Source: Zhongshania aliphaticivorans (GTDB lineage Bacteria; Pseudomonadota; Gammaproteobacteria; Pseudomonadales; Spongiibacteraceae). Taken from it: 64,000 bases of DNA. A program made the position numbers and the translations under genes. Where the stretch lies: assembly GCF_902705875.1 (NCBI RefSeq), contig NZ_CACSIK010000001.1, positions 1,605,994-1,669,993 of the forward strand, in the 5' to 3' direction. Below, piece after piece: positions 1 to 8,900 of this stretch. Numbering within the stretch: the first letter of the stretch is position 1; each line of letters opens with the position of its first letter. The notes below the pieces were generated by a model. That model worked only from the letters and a program-made list of their open reading frames with translations. It did no database searches and was not told where the DNA came from.

Positions 1-1
1 A

Positions 2-1687
2 ATCGCAGCAGCAATTGGCGCTGCACGGAAAACGGCTAACGTACCGAGTAGCGTTGATTTGAGTCAGTACGCTAACTTGGTAGAAATGTTCGCCTACTGT
101 GCTAAAAAGTTTGCCGATCGCCCGGTGATCTCTTGCATGAGCAAAACCCTAAGCTATGGTGAGCTCGATGTCCTATCTGCTCAATTTGCCAGCTACCTCC
201 AAAACCACACTAACTTAAAAACCGGAGATCGCATTGCTTTACAAATGCCGAATATTCTCCAATACCCAGTGGCTTTATTTGGTGCCATTCGTGCTGGGAT
301 GATCGTGGTTAATACCAACCCCCTGTACAGTGAGCGTGAACTAAAGCATCAGTTGAATGATTCTGGGGCTAAAGCGCTGGTTGTATTGGCAAATGTAGCG
401 GAAGCTGCCGCAGCGGTTGTTGCTGACACCCCAGTTGAAACTGTAATTGTGACTGAGATTGCTGATTTGCATACTGGTTTCAAGCGTCCTTTGATTAACA
501 CAGTGGTTAAGCGTGTTAAAAAGATGGTGCCGGATGTGAGCTTTAAAAATGCGATCCCTTATCGCAAAGCCTTATCCTTGGGTAAAAGTGGTAAGTACAC
601 CAAGGCTACTCCTGCGGCTAATGATGTTGCATTATTGCAGTATACCGGTGGAACAACGGGTGTTTCTAAAGGTGCAATGATTAGTCACCAGAACCTGATG
701 GCTAATGTTTTACAAAGTAAGCAGCTTTTTGAAAGCTATGGCCTAAAAGAAGGCGTAGAGATCTTTTTGTCGCCGCTACCGCTTTATCATATTTACTCTT
801 TCATGTTGTCATTTTGCGTGATGATGCAGGGCAATCACGCGGTGCTTATTCCTAATCCGCGAGACTTAGATAGCGTAATCAAAGAAATGAAGCGCTGGCG
901 CTGGAGCGGAATGAGCGGGATCAATACCCTGTTTGTTCAACTTTGTAATCATCCTGAGTTTAAAACCTTGGACTTCTCCTCTGTTAAGGCAACCTTGTCG
1001 GGCGGTATGGCTTTAACGGCTGGCGCGGCAAAAGAATGGACCGAAATGACCGGCGCGGAAGTTTACGAAGGTTACGGTTTGACAGAAACTTCGCCGGTGG
1101 TATCGATTAACCCAGGTGGTGCAAATCAGGTTGGGACAATTGGTGTTGCCTTGCCTGGCACAGAAATTCGCATTGTGACTGAGGCCGGAGAGGATGTGGG
1201 TATCGGCGAGAGGGGTGAGCTTTGTGTTCGTGGTCCTCAGGTTATGATGGGCTATTGGCAGCGCCAAGATGAGACTGATAAAACGATTAAGGACGGCTGG
1301 CTACACACGGGTGATGTCGCTATTGTCCAAGAAGATGGGTATATGCGAATTGTCGACCGTATGAAAGATATGATCATTGTATCGGGTTTCAATGTCTACC
1401 CTAATGAGATCGAAGACGTGTTGAGCGGCCATCCCAATATTGCAGAATGTGCGGCTATTGGTGTGCCTGATGAAAAATCAGGTGAAGCAGTAAAAATCTT
1501 TGTTGCACCTAAAAAAGGTGATATTGATAAAGCTGAATTAAAAGCATTTTTGCGTGAACGCTTAACCGGCTATAAAATGCCTCGTTATATAGAAGTGCGT
1601 GATGAATTACCCAAAACCAATGTGGGTAAAGTTTTGCGTCGTTCACTTCGCGACGAAGAGCTTGCCAAGCTCGCCAAAGCTGAGTAA
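2..1687 (+). CDS. fadD: Long-chain fatty acid-CoA ligase FadD (5' end outside window)
   Basis: Activates long-chain fatty acids to acyl-CoA with ATP at the inner membrane, the entry step of beta-oxidation. The frame is open back to base 2, and the codons before the TTG at 59 still read like the FadD N-terminus (a NVPSSVDL stretch before SQYANLVEMF), so the gene is cut by the window edge rather than starting at 59. Visible signatures are the AMP-binding loop YTGGTTGVSKGAM, the GYGLTETSP motif, WLHTGD, and the C-terminal hinge and lysine region (VSGFNVYPNEIEDV, then TNVGKVLRR). The C-terminus is complete. It is followed by a strong terminator, so it is not co-transcribed with hrpA. Identity is secure; which FadD paralogue cannot be decided. 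Confidence 0.93.
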   Translation: MAAAIGAARKTANVPSSVDLSQYANLVEMFAYCAKKFADRPVISCMSKTLSYGELDVLSAQFASYLQNHTNLKTGDRIALQMPNILQYPVALFGAIRAGMIVVNTNPLYSERELKHQLNDSGAKALVVLANVAEAAAAVVADTPVETVIVTEIADLHTGFKRPLINTVVKRVKKMVPDVSFKNAIPYRKALSLGKSGKYTKATPAANDVALLQYTGGTTGVSKGAMISHQNLMANVLQSKQLFESYGLKEGVEIFLSPLPLYHIYSFMLSFCVMMQGNHAVLIPNPRDLDSVIKEMKRWRWSGMSGINTLFVQLCNHPEFKTLDFSSVKATLSGGMALTAGAAKEWTEMTGAEVYEGYGLTETSPVVSINPGGANQVGTIGVALPGTEIRIVTEAGEDVGIGERGELCVRGPQVMMGYWQRQDETDKTIKDGWLHTGDVAIVQEDGYMRIVDRMKDMIIVSGFNVYPNEIEDVLSGHPNIAECAAIGVPDEKSGEAVKIFVAPKKGDIDKAELKAFLRERLTGYKMPRYIEVRDELPKTNVGKVLRRSLRDEELAKLAKAE

Positions 1688-1703
1688 ATCCTCAGCAATA
1701 AGC

Positions 1704-1731
1704 AAAAAAGGCGCCTTTTGGCGCCTTTTTT
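1704..1731 (+). terminator. Rho-independent terminator after fadD
   Basis: GGCGCC at 1710-1715 and GGCGCC at 1720-1725 form a six-pair GC stem around a TTTT loop. Flanking A6 and T6 runs extend the pairing to 12 bp and supply the U-tract. It lies just after the fadD stop and before hrpA. Confidence 0.9.
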
Positions 1732-1746
1732 ATTGATACGGTATTT

Positions 1747-4700
1747 ATGTCTGAAATTACAGCGGCCTCGTTAATGGCCAGTGTTGATGAATGTATGTTG
1801 GGCGACCGTCATACCTTTGCTCGCCAGTGCCACCAGCTCCAGAAGCAAGTCTCAGCAAACGTAGATGTGGGGGTGAAACTTCTTGCCCTAGCACAGCGAA
1901 TGAACGCCTCGGCACTGCGCCTCAAGGCACGGCAGGAGAATGTTCCTGAAATCCATTACCCTGACGAGCTACCTGTCTCCCAGCGTGTGGATGATATCCG
2001 CAAGGCCATTGCCGCGCACCAAGTCGTGATCTTAGCCGGCGAAACTGGCTCAGGTAAAACGACTCAGATTCCTAAGATATGCTTGCAAATGGGGCGTGGT
2101 GTTGCGGGCTTAATCGCTCATACCCAACCTCGGCGGTTGGCGGCAAGGGCCGTAGCGGAGCGCTTGTCAGAAGAGTTGAATACTACACTGGGTGATGGGG
2201 TTGCTTATCAAATTCGATTTCAGGAAGTTGCCTCTCCCAACAGTTATATAAAATTGATGACCGATGGTATTTTGCTGGCGGCTATTCAACGAGATCGGTT
2301 CTTAAAACAGTACGACACTATTATTATAGATGAGGCTCACGAGCGCAGTCTTAATATTGATTTTTTACTGGGTTACTTAAAAACACTATTACCCAAACGG
2401 CCTGAGTTAAAGCTGATTATTACTTCAGCAACGATTGATGTTGAGCGGTTTTCTACTCACTTTAACAATGCGCCGGTGATTGAAGTTTCAGGTCGTAGTT
2501 ATCCCGTCGAATATCGCTACCGCCCTCAAGAGGAATTAAGTGCTGATAATGATATAGCTGAAGCGGTAGAGCTAGTGCTTAAGGAGCTTATGGCAGAAGG
2601 GGCGCATCGCCATGGCGATACCTTGGTATTTCTGAGTGGTGAGCGTGATATTCGTGAAGTGGCGCATCATCTCAAGCGAGCTGAATTGCCTGGGGCCGAA
2701 ATTCTGCCTCTGTATTCTCGGCTTAGTAGTGCAGAGCAGCAGCGAATCTTTGATTTACGTGGACGCCGAGGTTGGCGAGTCGTGCTGGCAACCAATGTTG
2801 CGGAAACTTCGCTAACGGTGCCGGGAATTCGGTATGTTATCGACGGCGGTACCGCGCGAGTTAGCCGTTATAGTGTTCGTAGCAAGGTTCAGCGTCTACC
2901 CATTGAGGCAATATCTCAAGCTAGTGCCAACCAGAGAGCAGGCCGTTGTGGCCGTGTGGCGCCGGGAATTGCTTATAGGCTATACAGTGAAGCGGATTAT
3001 TTAGCTAGGCCAGAATATACAGAGCCTGAAATACAGCGTACAAATTTAGCGGCAGTTATTCTTCAGATGCTGCAGCTAAAGTTAGGTGATATTTCTGGTT
3101 TTCCCTTTGTTGATGCGCCGGATAAAAAGTTTGTAAATGACGGCTTCGCCTTATTAAGCGAACTGGGAGCGGTTGTTCAAGGGCGGATAACTCCATTGGG
3201 TGACCAGCTAGGCCGTTTTCCTGTCGACCCTCGTATAGGTCGTCTTATATTGGCTGCCGCAGAAAAGTCGTGCTTACGTGAGATGCTAATTATTGCAAGC
3301 GCCTTAAGCATACAAGACCCGCGAGAAAGGCCCGCAGATAAACGCCAAGCCTCGGATGAGAAGCATCGTCGATTTTGGCATGAAGACTCAGATTTTGCCG
3401 CGTTTGTCTCCCTTTGGGATTACGCTGAAGAAAAACGGCAAGAATTATCGGCAAGTCAGTGGCGAAAGCTTTGTCAGCGAGAATTTCTGTCTTGGACAAG
3501 AATGCGAGAGTGGCGCGAAGTTCATCATCAACTTACGTTAATGTGCCGGCAGTTAAACCTGAAGCTAAACAAAGATCCGGCGGATTTTAATAATATTCAC
3601 CGTGCTTTATTGCCTGGTTTTCTCGGCCAAATTGCCGCCAAAGACGAGGGGCGTGAGTTTATCGGGGCTCGTAATCGTAAACTCCATATATTCCCTGGTT
3701 CGTCATTATTCAAAAAACCACCTAAATGGATTGTGGCGGCCGAATTAGCAGAAACCACTCAACTTTATGCGCGCTGTGTAGCGAAAATTGATCCCGAATG
3801 GGTATTGGGTGTTAATGATAGTCTGCTTAAGCGGCAGTATTACGAACCACATTGGCAGGCCCGTAGCGGCAGAGTTATGGCCTTTGAACAAACTGCCTTA
3901 TACGGCTTGGTTATACGAGATAAAAAGCGTGTTCATTATGGCCCAATTGCACCGGAAGAAAGCCGTGAGATTCTTATTCGGCAGGCATTAGTTGAGGGGC
4001 GTTATCAAGGACGTGCGGCATTTTATCGTCATAATAAAAAGCTAATTTTAGAGATTACCGAACTTGAAGATAAGTCGCGTCGCCGTGATATCTTAATTTC
4101 AGACGAGGAATTATTTCGGTATTACGATGAACGTATACCGGCAGGCATTACTACCGCAAAGCATTTAGAGCACTGGCTTAAAACGATTGCGCCTGCCAAT
4201 ACCTTATTTTTAAGCAGAGGCGAATTAATGCGTCACGGCGGTGGCGATGTTACTGAACAACAATTCCCTGACAGCTTGATATGCGCGGGAATGGAATTGG
4301 CACTTAATTATCATTTTGAGCCAGGACATCCTGCAGATGGGGTGAGTGTTTCTGTCCCTCTCACAAATTTAGCGCATTTACCTGATGGTAGGCTCGACTG
4401 GCTGGTGCCCGGCTTGTTAAGAGAAAAGTGTATTGCTTTAGTCAAAATATTACCGAAAGCCCAGCGCAAGCAATTAGTTCCTGTGCCTGATTATGTTGAT
4501 AGAGCCCTTCCGATGATAAAGGCAAATGAGCAAGCCCTACTGCCCCAGCTTGCAGAGGCGCTCCGTAAGTTAAGTGGGCTAAAAATTGAAGTAAATGAAT
4601 GGGCCTCTAATCGCATAGACGATTATTATCTTATGAATATAAAGGTATTGGACAACGCAGGAAAATTACTTGTTCAAGGTCGAAATTTACAGAAGCTAAA

Positions 4701-5643
4701 AGCTCAACTCGCTGGACAAATACAGCAGGGGATTGCAGAGCAAAGCCAAACTAGCTTCACAAGTAGGGTGATCCAAGAGTGGGATTTTGGTCGGCTAGAA
4801 AAGGAGCATGAATTTAAGCGTGGCGGAGCAACATTAACGGCATACCCCTGTTTAAGAGATAATGGTGAAAACGTTGTATTAGAGCTTGCCGAGTCGCGAT
4901 ACGAGGCGGAGCAGGCAAATCTTTATGGTGTTCTGCGCTTGTTATTATTAAAAATGTCTCAACAAGTGAAAATGCTGAAAGGGAGTTTGTTTCGCAGTAA
5001 TGCAGTTCAGTTACAGTTTGCAGCCGTGGGTGAGCAAAAGAAAACCTGGTTGGAAGGGTGTTTACTTGCCGCTGCTAGACACAGCTTTGATGTGGATCCC
5101 GCTAAATTACCTGAGGTAGAAAGTGATTTTGAGCGTTTGTGGCAGGATGGTCGAGCAAACTTTACTAGCAATGCAGAGCGTTATGCGGCATTGCTAACAG
5201 AGATTCTTGGGCATTATTCAGAGATACGACGAGCGTTAAAAAAGCTGAATGCTTTAAGTTGGATCCATAGTATTAATGACATTAACCAACAAATTAAAGC
5301 CTTGTTTGCAGAAGGGTTTATTACAGAGCTTAGTCTTGATGAGCTAGAGCAGTACCCTCGCTATTTACGCGCTGTGCTACAAAGAATAACCAAATTGGAC
5401 GGGCATTATCAGCGAGATCGTCAATGCACTTTGATTTTGGAACCACTGCAACAACAATTAAGTGAGTTTATAGAAAAGTCTTCCGATAGGAGCCGGGCTT
5501 ATTCAGTGGTGCGGGAATATCGCTGGCAGTTAGAAGAGTTTCGTATTTCCTTGTTTGCACAAAATATAGGCACTAGAGCACCGGTTTCAGAAAAGCGTTT
5601 GAAGCAGCTCTGGAAAAGTGTGTCTCAGGATGTAACATTTTAA
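1747..5643 (+). CDS. hrpA: ATP-dependent RNA helicase HrpA (DEAH box)
   Basis: Large DEAH-box RNA helicase, in E. coli linked to mRNA processing and rescue of stalled ribosomes. At 1298 residues it is full length for HrpA (about 1300). Motifs in order: Walker A GETGSGKTT at residues 99-107, DEAH at 195-198, SAT at 227-229, and QRAGRCGR near 396-403. The helicase-associated, OB-fold and long C-terminal HrpA-specific regions follow. The start ATG is 16 bases after the fadD terminator T-tract, so an independent promoter must lie in or just before the terminator region. No truncation or frameshift is seen. Confidence 0.95.
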   Translation: MSEITAASLMASVDECMLGDRHTFARQCHQLQKQVSANVDVGVKLLALAQRMNASALRLKARQENVPEIHYPDELPVSQRVDDIRKAIAAHQVVILAGETGSGKTTQIPKICLQMGRGVAGLIAHTQPRRLAARAVAERLSEELNTTLGDGVAYQIRFQEVASPNSYIKLMTDGILLAAIQRDRFLKQYDTIIIDEAHERSLNIDFLLGYLKTLLPKRPELKLIITSATIDVERFSTHFNNAPVIEVSGRSYPVEYRYRPQEELSADNDIAEAVELVLKELMAEGAHRHGDTLVFLSGERDIREVAHHLKRAELPGAEILPLYSRLSSAEQQRIFDLRGRRGWRVVLATNVAETSLTVPGIRYVIDGGTARVSRYSVRSKVQRLPIEAISQASANQRAGRCGRVAPGIAYRLYSEADYLARPEYTEPEIQRTNLAAVILQMLQLKLGDISGFPFVDAPDKKFVNDGFALLSELGAVVQGRITPLGDQLGRFPVDPRIGRLILAAAEKSCLREMLIIASALSIQDPRERPADKRQASDEKHRRFWHEDSDFAAFVSLWDYAEEKRQELSASQWRKLCQREFLSWTRMREWREVHHQLTLMCRQLNLKLNKDPADFNNIHRALLPGFLGQIAAKDEGREFIGARNRKLHIFPGSSLFKKPPKWIVAAELAETTQLYARCVAKIDPEWVLGVNDSLLKRQYYEPHWQARSGRVMAFEQTALYGLVIRDKKRVHYGPIAPEESREILIRQALVEGRYQGRAAFYRHNKKLILEITELEDKSRRRDILISDEELFRYYDERIPAGITTAKHLEHWLKTIAPANTLFLSRGELMRHGGGDVTEQQFPDSLICAGMELALNYHFEPGHPADGVSVSVPLTNLAHLPDGRLDWLVPGLLREKCIALVKILPKAQRKQLVPVPDYVDRALPMIKANEQALLPQLAEALRKLSGLKIEVNEWASNRIDDYYLMNIKVLDNAGKLLVQGRNLQKLKAQLAGQIQQGIAEQSQTSFTSRVIQEWDFGRLEKEHEFKRGGATLTAYPCLRDNGENVVLELAESRYEAEQANLYGVLRLLLLKMSQQVKMLKGSLFRSNAVQLQFAAVGEQKKTWLEGCLLAAARHSFDVDPAKLPEVESDFERLWQDGRANFTSNAERYAALLTEILGHYSEIRRALKKLNALSWIHSINDINQQIKALFAEGFITELSLDELEQYPRYLRAVLQRITKLDGHYQRDRQCTLILEPLQQQLSEFIEKSSDRSRAYSVVREYRWQLEEFRISLFAQNIGTRAPVSEKRLKQLWKSVSQDVTF

Positions 5644-5872
5644 AATTCACCTCGTCTACTTGATATGCTCGGTGTGATTTTAAATCAGCAAAATCGGAAG
5701 TGGCTGGATAAACGTACACTCTGAGCGGTTTGGCAGATAAGCTGCTCTGAGGCTATGCTGATGAGGCATACCAATAACTAACTTACACGCTATTTGTTGG
5801 TGATGAGATATTCATTGATAGGGCTTTTTAAATTTAACAATAATTCGGCGATGGCCGATTTGGAGAAAAAAT

Positions 5873-6340
5873 ATGGCGACTTTTACCAAAAAACCTTTGG
5901 CGGCGATGTTTAGCGCAGCAATGTTAGCTTCTTCGGTAGGCCCAGCAATGGCAGATAGCAACCCATTTGCAGCCAAGCAATTAAGCTCAGGTTATGAGTT
6001 GGCAATGGGGAGTGCTGACAAAGCCGCTGAATCTGAGGCAAAGTGTGGTGAAGCCAAATGCGGTGCAGATAAAGCTAAAGCCGGACATGAAGGTAAGTGC
6101 GGTGAAGCCAAATGCGGTGCAGATAAAGCTAAGGCAGCCCATGAAGGCAAGTGTGGTGAAGCAAAATGTGGCGCAGACAAAGCTAAGGCAGCACATGAAG
6201 GCAAGTGCGGTGAAGCAAAATGCGGTGCAGACAAAGCTAAAGCGGGCCATGAAGGTAAGTGCGGTGAAGCAAAATGTGGTGCAGACAAAGCCGAGCATGA
6301 AGGCAAGTGTGGTGAAGGCAAATGCGGAGCAGAGAAATAA
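5873..6340 (+). CDS. bufA: Secreted Cys-repeat RiPP precursor (HvfA/bufferin-like)
   Basis: A 155-residue protein with a Sec signal peptide (cleavage likely after AMA, about residue 27), a short linker, then a low-complexity region with 12 KCG motifs. Cysteines are at 58, 63, 76, 81, 94, 99, 112, 117, 130, 135, 146 and 151: six pairs, repeated every 18 residues except the last unit, which is two residues shorter. Motifs divide evenly into EAKCG and EGKCG. EGKCG is the motif reported as modified in Haemophilus HvfA, where an MNIO enzyme makes a copper-binding oxazolone/thioamide pair. Secretion to the periplasm and copper handling are inferred from that family and from the adjacent DUF692 and DUF2063 genes. 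A GGAG at 5862-5865 precedes the ATG. Frames overlapping the repeat are shadows. Confidence 0.85.
   Translation: MATFTKKPLAAMFSAAMLASSVGPAMADSNPFAAKQLSSGYELAMGSADKAAESEAKCGEAKCGADKAKAGHEGKCGEAKCGADKAKAAHEGKCGEAKCGADKAKAAHEGKCGEAKCGADKAKAGHEGKCGEAKCGADKAEHEGKCGEGKCGAEK
6040..6337 (+). repeat. 54-bp in-gene tandem repeats of the RiPP precursor
   Basis: About five and a half imperfect 54-bp units encode the 18-residue repeat (EAKCGADKAKA-H-EGKCG type). The last full unit has lost six bases (an AK deletion before the EH). Silent third-position differences between units show the copies are not freshly amplified, but repeat-number change by slippage or recombination remains possible. Confidence 0.85.
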
Positions 6341-6391
6341 TCGGATTGTATTTCAGTTCTTCTAATTCACCCTTTGGGCAAGGCAATATTA

Positions 6392-7264
6392 ATGGCTAAT
6401 ATTCTAGCAGGACATCAACGCGGGATTGCCGGATTAGGGTTACGGCGAGGCCTGATGCCTGCATTTCAAGAATTATTACCCGGCGATATTGATTTTATTG
6501 AAGTTGCCCCAGAGAACTGGATCGAAATTGGTGGTCGCTATGGCCGCCAATTTCGTGCAATTGCTGAAAAATACCCCGTCTATTTACACGGTTTATCGTT
6601 AAATATTGGTGGGTTTTCGCCTTTAAATACGGACTTATTGCTTTCAATTAAGCAATTTATGGATGATTTTGACTGCCCTTTGTATTCTGAACATTTAACG
6701 TATTGCGGTGATGAAGGTCAGCTTTATGATTTGTTACCCATTCCGTTTACGGAAGAAGCAGTAAGCCATGTCGCAGAACGGGTGAAGCGGGTACAAGATG
6801 TATTAGGACGGCGAATACTGCTTGAAAATGCCTCTTATTATGCCGCGCCAGCCCAAGAAATGAGCGAAAGTGAGTTTATAAATGCCGTGCTTGCTGAGGC
6901 GGATTGCGATTTACTATTAGATGTGAACAATATTTATGTGAATAGTATTAATCATCGCTATGACCCCTACGAGTTTTTATCTTCTTTATCATTAGAGCGT
7001 GCCAAGTATGTTCATATTGCGGGGCATTATGATGAGGCTGAAGACCTTAGGGTAGATACTCATGGTGCAGATATTATTGACCCTGTGTGGGCTTTACTCG
7101 ATACGGCATATGAGCGCTGTGGCCCATTACCCACTTTGCTAGAACGTGACTTCAACTTTCCCCCTATGGTTGAAATGCTTGTGGAAGTCGACCGAATTAA
7201 GCGTGCTCAAGAAATCGCAACGCGGTCTGCGTCATTTCTTGAAACTAATGTGCTTAGCCTATGA
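6392..7264 (+). CDS. bufB: MNIO-family RiPP-modifying enzyme (DUF692, BufB/HvfB-like)
   Basis: Multinuclear non-heme iron-dependent oxidative enzyme of the DUF692 family, expected to modify cysteines of the upstream precursor. The TIM-barrel metal-binding signatures are visible: YLHGLSLNIGG, CPLYSEHLTYCG, LLENASYY, LLLDVNNIYVN, VHIAGHYDE followed by DTHGADI, and TLLERDFNFPP. I chose the ATG at 6392 (290 residues) because AAGG lies 8 bases upstream; an in-frame TTG at 6374 has no better signal. It starts 51 bases after the precursor stop and overlaps the next gene by ATGA. Family assignment is strong; the exact modification is inferred. Confidence 0.92.
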   Translation: MANILAGHQRGIAGLGLRRGLMPAFQELLPGDIDFIEVAPENWIEIGGRYGRQFRAIAEKYPVYLHGLSLNIGGFSPLNTDLLLSIKQFMDDFDCPLYSEHLTYCGDEGQLYDLLPIPFTEEAVSHVAERVKRVQDVLGRRILLENASYYAAPAQEMSESEFINAVLAEADCDLLLDVNNIYVNSINHRYDPYEFLSSLSLERAKYVHIAGHYDEAEDLRVDTHGADIIDPVWALLDTAYERCGPLPTLLERDFNFPPMVEMLVEVDRIKRAQEIATRSASFLETNVLSL

Positions 7265-8010
7265 AGTCATTCCAGAGTGTTCAGCGTGAGCTAACTCAAT
7301 TTGTTCGTGACCCAGACCATAACCCTGGCCCTGAAGGCCTAGAACATCGGCGTTTGGTGATATATCGCGACCTGTTTTTTAATAATATAAATGGGTTTCT
7401 AAGTAATGGGTTTCCCGTTTGCCGCAGTGTGTACAGTGAGGCTGACTGGGATGCCATGGTGAGAGATTTTATGACTCGCCATCAATGTGCCAGCCCGTAT
7501 TTTTTAAAGATTGCCGAAGAGTTTCTAGCGTATTTACAGTCAGGGCGTGGCAATAATGTGGTGGATCCACCCTTTTTAGCAGAGCTTGCGCATTATGAGT
7601 GGGTGGAACTCGCGCTAGATGTTGCCAATGAAGAGTTACCTGATAACGGTCCTATTTCTAATCAACTATTAGATAGCCATTTCTATTTGTCACCATTGGC
7701 CTGGCCTCTGGTATATGCTTTCCCTGTGCAGCAGATTAGCAGCAGCAATTGTCCAGACTCTCCGAGTGATGAGCCAACTTACATCGTGGTATATCGAAAT
7801 CGAGCGGATCGAGTACAGTTTTTGGAAATTAATGCTGTGACTGCGAGGTTGCTGGCGTTATTCGATGATGGTACTAGCCCAAAAGCCATCGAAGTGCTGG
7901 CGACCATTGCTGCTGAGTTGGGGGCAGAGGTAGAATCACTATTAGGCTTTGGCGGTGAGCTTGTGACGCAATTAGTTGAACTGGATATTTTAATTATTGC
8001 TGAGTCGTAA
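7261..8010 (+). CDS. bufC: DUF2063 RiPP-system partner protein (BufC/HvfC-like)
   Basis: A 249-residue protein whose N-terminal half matches the DUF2063 putative DNA-binding fold (FQSVQRELTQFVRDP, then RRLVIYRDLFFNNINGFLSNGFPV). In HvfABC and bufferin systems this protein works with the MNIO enzyme, probably in recognising or presenting the precursor. The ATG overlaps the bufB stop in ATGA, implying translational coupling. No membrane segment is seen. The C-terminal half is a small alpha/beta region of less certain role. Confidence 0.88.
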   Translation: MKSFQSVQRELTQFVRDPDHNPGPEGLEHRRLVIYRDLFFNNINGFLSNGFPVCRSVYSEADWDAMVRDFMTRHQCASPYFLKIAEEFLAYLQSGRGNNVVDPPFLAELAHYEWVELALDVANEELPDNGPISNQLLDSHFYLSPLAWPLVYAFPVQQISSSNCPDSPSDEPTYIVVYRNRADRVQFLEINAVTARLLALFDDGTSPKAIEVLATIAAELGAEVESLLGFGGELVTQLVELDILIIAES

Positions 8011-8087
8011 TTTTCGAAGTAGTGCTAAGCATTAGCGCATTGCGTATAGTAATGGCCGTATTTTTGACATGATGAGTAGTAGAAGCA

Positions 8088-8819
8088 ATGGGACGAATAG
8101 GGTGCGCCTTGTTGATAATGCTGTTGTCCGCGTTTTATGGCGGCGCAGTGTATGCGGATGATGATTCGGGTAATGACGACCCCCGAGATCCTTGGGAAGG
8201 GTTAAACCGGACTATATTTGCATTTAATAATACTGCCGACCTCTATGTGTTAGAGCCAGTGGCGAGAGGCTATCGTAAAGTGACGCCTACCATTGTTGAT
8301 CAAAGCTTAGCCAATTTTTTTAATAACATTGGTGAAATCAAAAATATTGCCAATGATACCTTGCAAGGTAAAGGTGGCGATGTACTGGTCAGCAGTGGCC
8401 GTTTTGTGATTAACACCACCGTTGGCGTGCTCGGTTTTTTTGACGTGGCGGGAGCCATCGGCTTAAAACGCGATTCTGAGGATTTTGGTCAAACCCTTGC
8501 TGTTTGGGGGGTGGGTGACGGTCCATATCTTATGATTCCATTTCTTGGGCCTAGCACGCTACGTGATGGATTTGGGCGTGGCGTGGATTCATGGACTTCG
8601 GTAACCCGAGGTATTGACCCTGAAAGTGCGCAATATGCCATGACTTTACTGGATTTACTCCAAGTTAGGGCTTCTCTATTAGGTACTGAGGAGTTGATAT
8701 CTGGTGATAAATACACCTTCTTTAAAGATGCCTATTTACAGCGTCGCGAATTTCTAATTTCTGATGGCGAGATGAAGGACGATTTTGGTGATGAAGATTT
8801 CGAATCGTTTGAGTTTTGA
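8088..8819 (+). CDS. mlaA: MlaA/VacJ family outer-membrane phospholipid-transport protein
   Basis: MlaA removes mislocalised phospholipids from the outer leaflet of the outer membrane and passes them to MlaC. The core motifs are clear: DPWEGLNRTIFAFNN, FFNNIGEIKNIANDTLQGK, SSGRFVINTTVGVLGFFDVA, EDFGQTLAVWGVGDGPY and PFLGPSTLRDGFG. The 243-residue length is normal. The N-terminus is a signal peptide ending near VYA at about residue 23, but unlike usual MlaA there is no lipobox cysteine (only Cys6). The other mla genes are not adjacent. The C-terminus is strongly acidic. Confidence 0.9.
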   Translation: MGRIGCALLIMLLSAFYGGAVYADDDSGNDDPRDPWEGLNRTIFAFNNTADLYVLEPVARGYRKVTPTIVDQSLANFFNNIGEIKNIANDTLQGKGGDVLVSSGRFVINTTVGVLGFFDVAGAIGLKRDSEDFGQTLAVWGVGDGPYLMIPFLGPSTLRDGFGRGVDSWTSVTRGIDPESAQYAMTLLDLLQVRASLLGTEELISGDKYTFFKDAYLQRREFLISDGEMKDDFGDEDFESFEF

Positions 8820-8900
8820 GCTAGCCTGCAGTGCGTTATCTGTAAATTCTCCACATAGATATGGCTTGTGTGTCTTCGTCGATGCGAGTACAAAGGCCGC

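Noticed and set aside
5987..6365. Three further open frames overlapping the Cys-repeat precursor gene (two antisense, one sense)
   Set aside because: They arise because a stop-free repeat of 54 bases (divisible by 3) keeps other frames open. They lack ribosome sites and give low-complexity products.
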